Positions 1-8,146 of a stretch of 33,881 bases of DNA are shown here, piece by piece (position 1 is the stretch's first letter; each line of letters begins with the position of its first letter). A program made the translations under genes and the position numbers. The DNA comes from Entamoeba invadens IP1 (taxonomy: Eukaryota > Evosea > Mastigamoebida > Endamoebidae): NCBI RefSeq assembly GCF_000330505.1, contig NW_004443511.1:145114-178994 (forward strand). The letters run 5' to 3'. Under the pieces are notes generated by a model. That model was not told where the DNA came from. It was given only the letters and a program-made list of their open reading frames with translations, and did not search any database.

Positions 1-2
1 TT

Positions 3-1925
3 CTGGACTGTGGACTTGATGGAGACACATCCTTCGAATCAGCGAAATTGTATGACGACATACCAACTGTCGACGTGGTATTGGTGTCTCACGCAGATAT
101 CCGTCATATTGGCGCTCTTCCCTATATAGTGCAAAAGTTCCCCAAATGCACTGTCCTTACGACCGACCCAGTTGGTAAATTAGGGTACCTTTCCCTCTTA
201 GAGGCTCTGAAGACTCAAGCCATAATGGGATATCCCACTTTTCATTCTCGCGATGTCGAGGCTGCTTATCGCAAAATCATCTTGTTAGAATACAACAAAG
301 TCCAGAAATGTGGTGACATTGAGGTGTTAGCCCATTCATCAGGCCGAACACTTGGAGGTGCGAACTGGACGATACGAAGTGGGTGTGATGATGTTGTTTA
401 TGTCTCTGGTAACGACTTGAACTATGGATGTGTTGTTGACTGTAGTAAGGTGATGAACTATGTCCACCCAATGATTATGATCACGGACTCTGGTGGAATT
501 GGTCAGTGTCAGAAACACTTGGAAGGTGTTGTTCAAGAAATGGGACGGATTATCAGTCGGAAAGGGTGTTGCCTTATTCCGTTAGACTGTAGTGGTCGAA
601 CAGTGGAATATATTCGAATGATTTTAGGGTGTTGCAACACTCCGATTCTTAAAGAGGCGTCTTACCACTTCATCAGCCCTGTCTCCGTCCAAATACAAGA
701 GATAAACAAGACAATTATGGAATGGGTCAGAAGCGGTGCAGACATTTCCAATTTCAGAAATTTTGTGTTTCAAAACAACACTGATAGGGTCAAACGCGAG
801 ATCGACTCGGGAAGGCCGTGTGTTGTGTTTTGTACAAACAATTCCCTTTCTGTTGGGAGCATTAGTAGAGACATCTTTATGAAAATTAGCAGAGAGAATA
901 GAAATGGCATTTTATTCATTGACCCACCTGATGAGGGTTCATTAGGGGACAAAATTAGTAAGAATGGAATTACTGGAGTTGTCGATATTGACACATGGAG
1001 GACAGAAGATTACACCGACGAGGAGCGAGCTGCGCTTGAGAAAGAGAAAGAGGAGAAGAAAGTTGTTGAGAAGAGTGTTGAAGAAAAGAGCGAAGAGGAA
1101 AGTGAGAGTTCGGAAGACATAAAGGTGAATATGTGGCAGCTTAAGACGGACGTGTACGAGGACGAGCTTGAGGATGTTGGAGGGCTCTTCCCCTTTTTTG
1201 AGAAGAAGAAAGAGACTACCGTGTATGGCGACGCGTCATCGTTTAAAATGGAGGTTGTAGCGGAGGAGGGACTTATTGGAGCGTCCGAAGAAGAGGTCGA
1301 CGATATAGATGAAATACCACGAAAATATATTAAAGGAGGAGATACCGTTACCTTTGTTTGCAGTGTCTTTGCAAGCGATTTAAGTGGAGAGATGGAGGTA
1401 CGCAAAATCCACTCAGTCATCTCGAAAATAGTTCCACGACACTTGGTGTTTTCGACACTTATTGACGAGAAAGCACTGGGCTGGTACCAAACCAATATGA
1501 CGCACACAAAGTTATTTGGGTTTTCCAATAATAGATTTGAGATCTGCCCAATCACACCAACGAAAACTGTATTCATCACTGACGAGCTGACCAACGTGTT
1601 GACACTTTCCAGGTTAAAGGAATTTAATTTGGGACCAATTGATGCTAAAGTTTCGGACAACGCGTTGGTCCCAGTGAAAAAAGAAGAACGCAGTCGACAC
1701 ACCTCTATTTACGTCGGAGAGTTGCCAATCAAAGCCCTAACAAAACAAATCGAAGAGAGAGGAATTGACGTCAAAATCACAGAAGGTACCGTTGTGTGCG
1801 CGAAAGGCACAGTCACCATTTCAAAGACTCCTTCAGATGTGCCGAAGTTTGAAATCAGAGGACGTCTCAACATGGCATTTTTACAAATCAGGCGAATTCT
1901 TGCAGAACAATTTTCGGTGCTTTAA
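3..1925 (+). CDS. CPSF2: CPSF2/CPSF100-like cleavage and polyadenylation factor subunit (5' partial)
   Basis: The reading frame is open from base 3, so the gene enters from outside the window; about 640 residues are visible. It opens with LDCGLDG and then SHADIRHIGALPY, the metallo-beta-lactamase/beta-CASP fold of the CPSF73/CPSF100 family. The catalytic HxHxDH signature of CPSF73 is degenerate here, as is normal for the non-catalytic CPSF100 (yeast Cft2) subunit. A charged Glu/Lys-rich insertion (about 1020-1130) sits inside the beta-CASP region, and the C-terminal 70 residues (IYVGELPIKAL...IRRILAEQFSVL) match the conserved CPSF100 tail. The family acts in the nucleus in the complex that cleaves pre-mRNA before polyadenylation. 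No intron is needed. The gene converges on MCM3 with only 70 bp between stop codons. Family assignment is confident; the missing N-terminus is only a few tens of residues by comparison with the family. Confidence 0.9.
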   Translation: MDCGLDGDTSFESAKLYDDIPTVDVVLVSHADIRHIGALPYIVQKFPKCTVLTTDPVGKLGYLSLLEALKTQAIMGYPTFHSRDVEAAYRKIILLEYNKVQKCGDIEVLAHSSGRTLGGANWTIRSGCDDVVYVSGNDLNYGCVVDCSKVMNYVHPMIMITDSGGIGQCQKHLEGVVQEMGRIISRKGCCLIPLDCSGRTVEYIRMILGCCNTPILKEASYHFISPVSVQIQEINKTIMEWVRSGADISNFRNFVFQNNTDRVKREIDSGRPCVVFCTNNSLSVGSISRDIFMKISRENRNGILFIDPPDEGSLGDKISKNGITGVVDIDTWRTEDYTDEERAALEKEKEEKKVVEKSVEEKSEEESESSEDIKVNMWQLKTDVYEDELEDVGGLFPFFEKKKETTVYGDASSFKMEVVAEEGLIGASEEEVDDIDEIPRKYIKGGDTVTFVCSVFASDLSGEMEVRKIHSVISKIVPRHLVFSTLIDEKALGWYQTNMTHTKLFGFSNNRFEICPITPTKTVFITDELTNVLTLSRLKEFNLGPIDAKVSDNALVPVKKEERSRHTSIYVGELPIKALTKQIEERGIDVKITEGTVVCAKGTVTISKTPSDVPKFEIRGRLNMAFLQIRRILAEQFSVL

Positions 1926-1995
1926 ACACTTAATTAATTAATAAATCAGTTGATTGTACATCTTTTGTTATAAAACACAACGGTATACCATTCAA
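1926..1995. terminator. Short convergent 3' region with UAAUU-type poly(A) motifs on both strands
   Basis: CPSF2 and MCM3 end towards each other with 70 bp between their stop codons. On the plus strand, repeated TTAATTAATTAATAAA lies within 25 bp of the CPSF2 stop. On the minus strand the MCM3 stop codon itself is part of TAATT. UA(A/U)UU close to the stop codon is the known Entamoeba polyadenylation motif. The two 3' UTRs must be very short or overlap. Motifs are seen; function is inferred. Confidence 0.5.
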
Positions 1996-3878
1996 TTAGG
2001 ATTTATACACGATTCGCTCCTCCGCGTCAGACGCAAATTCTAAAACGCCAACAACATCTTTCAAGCCATTTTCATCAACGTTACACTTCTCCATAATTTC
2101 ATCGAAGGTAACGACATCCCTCCCTTCATTCACAAGTTGTTTTGTCACATACGACCGTATCTTTCGAGCGACATCAGTGGTGACATTCCCATCCCACTCT
2201 TCATCAAAGTGAGCGTAGAAAACAAGTTGCACGGCAGCAAGTGCGTCTCTCTCTTCTATCTCTGGAACACCACGAATTCGTGCGTGTGCTTCTGATATAC
2301 GAATCAACGAATCGAGTGCTCTTGCAGTGACCGGCAATGTCCGTATTTTGAAGTTGTGTTTTGCGCGTTTCTTTCTTTCACTGTCACGCAATTTGACATA
2401 GGCGTCGCAAATTTTCTCCTGCGCCTGTTGGCTCAACACAACTTTTTGTTTTCTCCTTGCGTATGTGATGTACTTCTTGATGAACTTATTGGTGAACAAT
2501 TTCTCACCAGCATACAACGAAGTGTCTTGATAAACAGGCGCATCGCCTTCCTTTTCCTTTTCTGCATCAACCACCTCCAGCACATCTATCTCATTCTCCG
2601 CTTTCTTCCCCGACATCGCATCAAAGTGTCGGTGCATCTTCAGCACATGTTCCGCTACACTTCTATCAATCTCCTCCGTGGTCGAGTCCAACACAATGAA
2701 TATCAAGTCAAATCTCGAAAGAAGTGATTCTGGAAAGAACAGGTTTTCCATCGGGCTTTTCTTCACATTATAATTCCCATTCGACGGATTTGCAGCAGCC
2801 AAAATAGAACATCGTGCATTGAGCGCTGTGTGTATCCCAGCTTTTTGGATCGTGACGGTCTGTTGTTCCATCACTTCGTGCATCGAAGCTCGATCTTCAA
2901 CAGACATTTTATCAAACCTATGTGTCACTTCTTCATTCTCGCGAAACAAGAAGGTTATTAGCTCATTAAACTGCACATATCATCAACAAACTCGTCAACA
3001 CAGACAATGCCTCTGTCTGCCAACACCATCGCACCAGCTTCTAAAGTCCTTTGATGTGTGTCTGGATCATTTACCACGGCCGCAGTCAGACCCACACCTG
3101 TGGCTCCTCTTCCGTTAGTCGACACACTGAGCGGTGCTATGTTCATCACATACCGAAGGAGTTGTGACTTTGCAGTCGATGGGTCACCACAAAGCATAAC
3201 GTGGATATCTCCTCTAACTCTGGATCTTAGTCGAATTTTCTCGGTTGCGCCTACCAACATCAGAAGAATCGCCTTTTTAATTTCTGTCTGTCCATATATC
3301 GACGGAGCAATCGATTTTGTCAAATGGTTCACAATGTCATCCTCTTTCATCGCTTTCTCAATATTAACTTTGTCCAAATCAGTAATTTGAGGCCCTTCCG
3401 TCTGTGAGGCGTTCACACTTTCCGCCTCCAATATCACACTAAACGTCGACGAATGGTTCGGTCCGGCTAACGCCTTCAAAATCCCCGTCACACAGACCCG
3501 GTCACCGGGCTTTGCCTTATCAACCAACGTGTTGTACAACACAACTATCACGGACCGTGGCATCTGCCCCGTTGGCGCACTTTCTGGCGCCTCTTGTACC
3601 ACCAACGTTTGAAAATCTTTGTATTTCGAAAGTCCTTGCTCGAGTTCGAGTGGCTTTCCGTCGGGAGTTTTACTTGCCATTTTGACCATAGAGTCCGCGT
3701 GGCTCAAATCACGAGAGTGCATTGAATAGTCCAGTGGACATATTTGCACTGCAAGTTCAAGCAACGGTCGAATTTGCGTGGATTTTGTGACTATTCCCGT
3801 GACTGCCACTTTTTTCTGTAAAATGCAAGCAGTAATCTCACGAGGGGTAATATGGTGGATCTGTTGTTCTTCCTCCAT
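1996..3878 (-). CDS. MCM3: MCM3-like DNA replication helicase subunit, two exons
   Basis: Exon 1 is 3878-2992 and exon 2 is 2917-1996, joined across a 74-nt intron, giving 602 residues. The MCM AAA+ module has Walker A GDPSTAKS at residues 231-238 and Walker B IVCVDEFDKM, whose DEF|DKM is restored exactly by splicing. The arginine finger is in LLSRFDL and a winged-helix-like tail follows. VTGIVTKSTQIRP, YKDFQTLVVQE and LVDKAKPGDRV are typical of MCM3 rather than other MCM paralogs. MCM2-7 is the replicative helicase in the nucleus. The protein starts almost at the OB fold, so the usual N-terminal helical A domain (roughly 100 residues) is absent. An in-frame stop lies four codons upstream of the ATG and SMC4 ends 150 bp away, so no upstream exon is apparent. 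Family call is strong; the short N-terminus is unusual. Confidence 0.92.
2918..2991 (-). other. Intron of MCM3 (74 nt, GTTTGTT...TAG)
   Basis: The donor is a perfect Entamoeba GTTTGTT at 2991-2985 and the acceptor is CATAG ending at 2918. Removal joins codons to read VDEFDKM, the invariant MCM Walker B block, so both boundaries are fixed by homology. Confidence 0.95.
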
Positions 3879-4031
3879 TTCTCTTTTTTAATTCCTCTTT
3901 TTTTCACTTTTTATAAAATTCAATTGTTAATTCAATTAAATGGGTGTTTATTATCTGACCTGTATATATATATAAATTAATATATATTTAGCGAACAAAA
4001 CTCGAGAATTATAACATTGTTAAAATTAAAA
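3879..4031. promoter_or_regulatory. SMC4-MCM3 intergenic spacer, MCM3 promoter side
   Basis: This 153-bp AT-rich spacer separates two minus-strand genes. It must hold the SMC4 3' end and the MCM3 promoter. On the minus strand TTTTATAAAAAG, about 35-45 bases upstream of the MCM3 ATG, is the best TATA-like match. No clear GAAC box was seen. Confidence 0.35.
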
Positions 4032-7000
4032 TCAATTATTTCCTAATACAAAAGCAGAAGGGTCAATCGCAACACAACACGAGACGTCGTTCACCTTGTG
4101 GATACCAATAAGTCTGTCAGCTAATTCAAACATTTCAGGCCTCAACGAAATTATAGAAAACTGCGCGTTTTTCGTTCGTTCTTTGATGTAATGAGCAATG
4201 ATACTCACATTTCTAAAGTCCAAAGCAGCATCGATTTCGTCCATCACATAGATTGGTGTTGGTCTGTAGTGATGAAGCGCAAAAATGAGGGCAAGCGAAC
4301 TCAACGTTTTTTCTCCTCCTGACAAGTTGGTGATATTTTTCCACGCCTTCTTTGGCGGCCTCACACTGAATACAACTCCTTCAGTAAAGGGATTGAGGGT
4401 GTCGACTAACTCCAACTCAGCAACGCCCCCTTGTGTCAACAAGTAGTACATCTCTTTGAGCTTGAACGAGATCTCCGTCAGCCCATTCATAAATTCGTCA
4501 AATCTCTTCTTCTTTAACTCTTCCAAACTCTTTTTACACTCATCTCTCTCGCCCATTGCAGCTCTCATCTCAGCTTCTTTTGCTTTGAAATCCTTCAACA
4601 CTTCTTGATACTTCGCTATCACTTTCAAATTGATGCCATCTTCCATCCCTTCAATCTTCTTTTTCACCTCACCAATTTCTTCCTCGATTTTTTCTCTCTC
4701 ACTCTCTCTTTCCAATACCGTGTCCACAACATCTTTCAGAGATATTCCAATTATTCGCTCATTATTTGCACCAACTATTTCTTCTTCCATTTTGTTTTTT
4801 ATCTTTTCTGCTTGCTCATCGTCTTCACTTGACTCTTCGTTGACTTCTTCTTCCATTGCCATAGCGTTCTTTTTGTTTTCGTTCGGAAGCACGGTTTTCA
4901 TCGCCTTCAAGTCACTCAAATACTGGTCTTCATCGTGAACATTCGCAACTTGTAAAATTTTCTCAATTTCTTCAAAATTTCGTTCTCGTCTTGCGACTAT
5001 CTTCCGTCTTGCCTCGTTCAACCCACTCTTCCCTTTCTCGATCTTATCAATTTGTTCTTTCATTTTGTCCGAACTCTCATCCAACTCCTCAATTGTTTTC
5101 TCAATTGCGCCAATTTGTGTTTCTTTCTCACCCCTCATGTTCTTCTTTTCTTTTATTTCTTTCTTCATGTTCTTCAGCTCGTCTTCATTCACTTCTTCAA
5201 CAGCTTCTTCCATCTTGTCGCTCAACTTCTTCAGTTGGTCTTCGATCTCAGCTCTCATCTTTTCCCACTCTTCGATCTTCCCGTCGCTTCCATTGACTTC
5301 ACTTACAAGCCTCTTCGCCTCTTTCACGTTTCGAGTATACCTGCTCTTGATATCTTCCAAATCCACACGAAGCACTTTCATTCCAACTCCTTCAAGTTTT
5401 TCCAATTCTTTCTTTTGTGTTGCGAGTTGGTCTTTCAGGGAGCTACACTCATTTTCAATTTTTGTGATCTCTTCATTGTTTTTCTCTTCAGTCGCATTCA
5501 AAAGGGTTTCTTTTACCTTTTCATCTTTTGTGAGTGCTTTTAAATTCTCTTTTGCTTTCTTCTCTTCGTTTTTCTTTTCCTGTATTTTTCTCTCCAGATT
5601 GACGTTTTCGACTCGTTTCACATTTTTCAACTCCTTCCGCTTCTCCTCTCTGCTCTTCTTCAGCTCCTCATTCTCTTCTTTCAATTTTTCCATTTCATCC
5701 TCCCCCATTTTGATTTTGTCTTTCAGCCTTTCCATCGCCTCTCTATCCTCTTTACTGATCCCAACTTTCTTCATTCCACCTTTCATCACTGCGTTCCCGC
5801 CACCAGTAATCGTACCAACAACATCCAACAACTCCCCTTTTGTCGTTACAACTCTCTGTCGCACTTTCCCATAAGAAATTCGCTTTGCCGTTTCGATATC
5901 TTCACTGACAATTGTGTCTCTCATTCCAAAGTAAAACGCGTCTCTTGCCCACTCATCGCATTCAATCAAATCAACAAGTCGCTGTCCACCTTCGATTGGA
6001 TCAAATCTCCTCCAATCCTTTTTAATCTTCATTTGCTCCAAAATGATCATTGAAACTCTCCCAAGTCTTTCCTCTCTGCACATCTTCGCTATTTTCTGCG
6101 CGTCTTCTGTCTTTTCAACAACAATGTGGTCCAACATTCCACATGCGGTTGTGATCGCAACGTCATATCTGTCATCTATCTTCCCTAAATCACCAAGTCG
6201 TCCTTTAACCCCTTGAATGCCACTCTCCTCTATTCGTCTGAGGATGTCAGTTATCTCTTTCTTGCTTTGGACTCCTTCATTCGCTTGTTCCAACGCACTG
6301 AGAGACTCTCTATCTTCCAACAACGATTCTTTCTTTGTTTTGACTTGAAAATCACTCTTCGCAAGTTGCGCGTCAAGTTCTTGAAGTGCTGTTCCAAGCT
6401 CTTGGATGCGATCTTCTTCCTTTTTCTTTTCTTCAACTTGTAAGAGTTGTTGCTCCTCAAGCTTCTTAATCTCTTGAGAAAGAAGTTCCACTTGATTGGA
6501 TGCTTGTCGACTTCTGTCTTGTAACCCACCTTGCTCGGCTTTAAGTCGACTAACACCATTTTTAAGTTCATCAATACGCCGTTCAGGATCACTCAACTGC
6601 TCTTTCAACTTCTCAATTGCACTTTTAACGGGTTGCGTTTTACCTAAAATCTCTTTAGTCTCAATCTCAATCTTATTTTCAAGATCATCAATTTTCTCTT
6701 TGTCAGAACTGTTGCTGGCTTCCAACTTTTCAAGCCTTCTTCGAGTATCAGATACGCGGTCTTGCTCTTGTCGAATCTTTTTGGTGTACTCATCAATCTC
6801 TTTAGTGTTGCGTTGTACCGCTTTGTCATTGATTTTTTTCTCTTCATCTATTCGTGCCTTCCTCTTTTTAAGGCTTGCAATCTTTGATTTCTCTCGTTCC
6901 GCCACTTTCTCAATCTTTTTAATTTCTTCATCAATCTCGTTCCGCTCAATTTCTATCTTCTTCTGGTTCTCCCTTTTCTCTTCGACAAGTTTTGTTATCT

Positions 7001-7820
7001 TTTTTAAGTTCCCCTCAATCTTGCGTATTTCGACTAAACTTCCCTTCTCTTCCTCTTCGATTTTTTGTTTTTCCTCTCGATAGATTCGTTCTTCCAGTGC
7101 AATCTTCTCATAATTTGAGATGACATATGATACTGCCCTCTCGTTATCTGGTGAGATTGCGTTCTTCTCTTTTTCACTCATTCTACACCGATTAGTTTTA
7201 TCATGAACGGTGTCGTTTAAACTTTCCAAATCTCCTGTTTTTAAGTCAATTGGCTCGATGTACTTTGCAGTTCCAATGATATCTTCAAGGAATTCCAACA
7301 TTCCTTCCTCCCCGGTCTTTGCTTTTGCAGGCATGAGTGCTATTCTCTCGACTTCTCCTTGTAAAATCAAGAATCTATTATTTTGCAAATCAAACCCTTT
7401 GGTTTTCATCTTTGCTTGAATATCCTCGATCTTGACAATGGTGTTGTCTATGTAAAACTTTGATCCATTGTCTTTCGAAACACTCCGCGAAACAACAAAA
7501 TTGGTCGACGGAACTACATCACCGGACCCATTCACATTAGTGAGATACACATCAACGCGCGCCTCACGACAATCGTTATGAAGCGATGATTTGTGAATCA
7601 AATCAACTAATTTGGATTGTCGTATTTGCTTCCCACGACGACCAAACACAAACAGAAGTCCATCAATCACATTTGATTTCCCAGACCCATTTGCACCAAC
7701 TATTGTTGTAAACGAATGGTGGAATGGGCCTAACTCGGTTCTTCCATAATATGACTTAAAATTTGTGAACACCATTTGAGAGATGACTAATCTCGTGGTG
7801 GTTGTGTCTATCTCCTCCAT
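4032..7820 (-). CDS. SMC4: SMC4-like condensin ATPase subunit
   Basis: A single uninterrupted frame of 1262 residues, close to the usual SMC4 length (about 1300). The N-terminal head has Walker A GANGSGKS at residues 42-49 in the context LGPFHHSFTTIVGANGSGKS. Long acidic/basic coiled coils flank a hinge around residues 535-675, which contains GVKGRLGDLG and TITGGGN. The C-terminal head carries the ABC signature LSGGEKTLSSLALIFALHH from residue 1166, Walker B YVMDEIDAALD near 1191 and SIISLRPEMFELADRLIGI. The wording around both heads (NRFLILQGEVE, EEGMLEFLEDIIGTAKY) is that of SMC4 rather than SMC1, 2 or 3. It would pair with SMC2 in condensin to compact mitotic chromosomes. Several antisense open frames over the coiled coil, rich in Phe and Ser, are compositional shadows. 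Confidence 0.95.
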   Translation of the reverse strand: MEEIDTTTTRLVISQMVFTNFKSYYGRTELGPFHHSFTTIVGANGSGKSNVIDGLLFVFGRRGKQIRQSKLVDLIHKSSLHNDCREARVDVYLTNVNGSGDVVPSTNFVVSRSVSKDNGSKFYIDNTIVKIEDIQAKMKTKGFDLQNNRFLILQGEVERIALMPAKAKTGEEGMLEFLEDIIGTAKYIEPIDLKTGDLESLNDTVHDKTNRCRMSEKEKNAISPDNERAVSYVISNYEKIALEERIYREEKQKIEEEEKGSLVEIRKIEGNLKKITKLVEEKRENQKKIEIERNEIDEEIKKIEKVAEREKSKIASLKKRKARIDEEKKINDKAVQRNTKEIDEYTKKIRQEQDRVSDTRRRLEKLEASNSSDKEKIDDLENKIEIETKEILGKTQPVKSAIEKLKEQLSDPERRIDELKNGVSRLKAEQGGLQDRSRQASNQVELLSQEIKKLEEQQLLQVEEKKKEEDRIQELGTALQELDAQLAKSDFQVKTKKESLLEDRESLSALEQANEGVQSKKEITDILRRIEESGIQGVKGRLGDLGKIDDRYDVAITTACGMLDHIVVEKTEDAQKIAKMCREERLGRVSMIILEQMKIKKDWRRFDPIEGGQRLVDLIECDEWARDAFYFGMRDTIVSEDIETAKRISYGKVRQRVVTTKGELLDVVGTITGGGNAVMKGGMKKVGISKEDREAMERLKDKIKMGEDEMEKLKEENEELKKSREEKRKELKNVKRVENVNLERKIQEKKNEEKKAKENLKALTKDEKVKETLLNATEEKNNEEITKIENECSSLKDQLATQKKELEKLEGVGMKVLRVDLEDIKSRYTRNVKEAKRLVSEVNGSDGKIEEWEKMRAEIEDQLKKLSDKMEEAVEEVNEDELKNMKKEIKEKKNMRGEKETQIGAIEKTIEELDESSDKMKEQIDKIEKGKSGLNEARRKIVARRERNFEEIEKILQVANVHDEDQYLSDLKAMKTVLPNENKKNAMAMEEEVNEESSEDDEQAEKIKNKMEEEIVGANNERIIGISLKDVVDTVLERESEREKIEEEIGEVKKKIEGMEDGINLKVIAKYQEVLKDFKAKEAEMRAAMGERDECKKSLEELKKKRFDEFMNGLTEISFKLKEMYYLLTQGGVAELELVDTLNPFTEGVVFSVRPPKKAWKNITNLSGGEKTLSSLALIFALHHYRPTPIYVMDEIDAALDFRNVSIIAHYIKERTKNAQFSIISLRPEMFELADRLIGIHKVNDVSCCVAIDPSAFVLGNN

Positions 7821-8146
7821 ACTTTCTCACTGCTTTATTCAATTTCTCTATTTTCACTTTTCTTCTCTTTCTCGTCTTTCTATCTTTTTGTTTGGTTTGT
7901 AATAGATATTATTAATTATTATTTTAATAAATAATGTGTAAAAATGATATTGTTTTACTTAATAATAAAATGTACGAGTATATATTAGTTCTTTCTTTTT
8001 AAAATAATTATAATATATTTAATCATATATTTTACTATGTTCTATTATTGAAAAAATTTGGTATTCACAAATCGAACTCCTCTTTCATCAGCATTTTTAT
8101 CTTTTTTAAAAGTACAAAACATAACAGAAAAACCAGTTTTTTAACA
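7821..8146. other. AT-rich intergenic region, SMC4 promoter and SEC10 3' end
   Basis: 326 bp without a supported gene. It lies upstream of the minus-strand SMC4 and downstream of the minus-strand SEC10. It contains runs such as TAATTATTATTTTAATAAATAA. I see no RNA gene or clear core-promoter box. Confidence 0.5.

Noticed and set aside
1010..1702. 230-codon minus-strand frame opposite CPSF2
   Set aside because: Ser-rich shadow of the Glu/Lys-rich insertion of CPSF2; no homology seen.
2958..2991. Apparent frameshift and stop in MCM3 after VDEF
   Set aside because: A perfect GTTTGTT...TAG intron rebuilds the invariant DEFDKM motif.
4600..7083. Long plus-strand open frames opposite SMC4
   Set aside because: They are Phe/Ser-rich mirror images of the Lys/Glu-rich coiled coil and show no domain.
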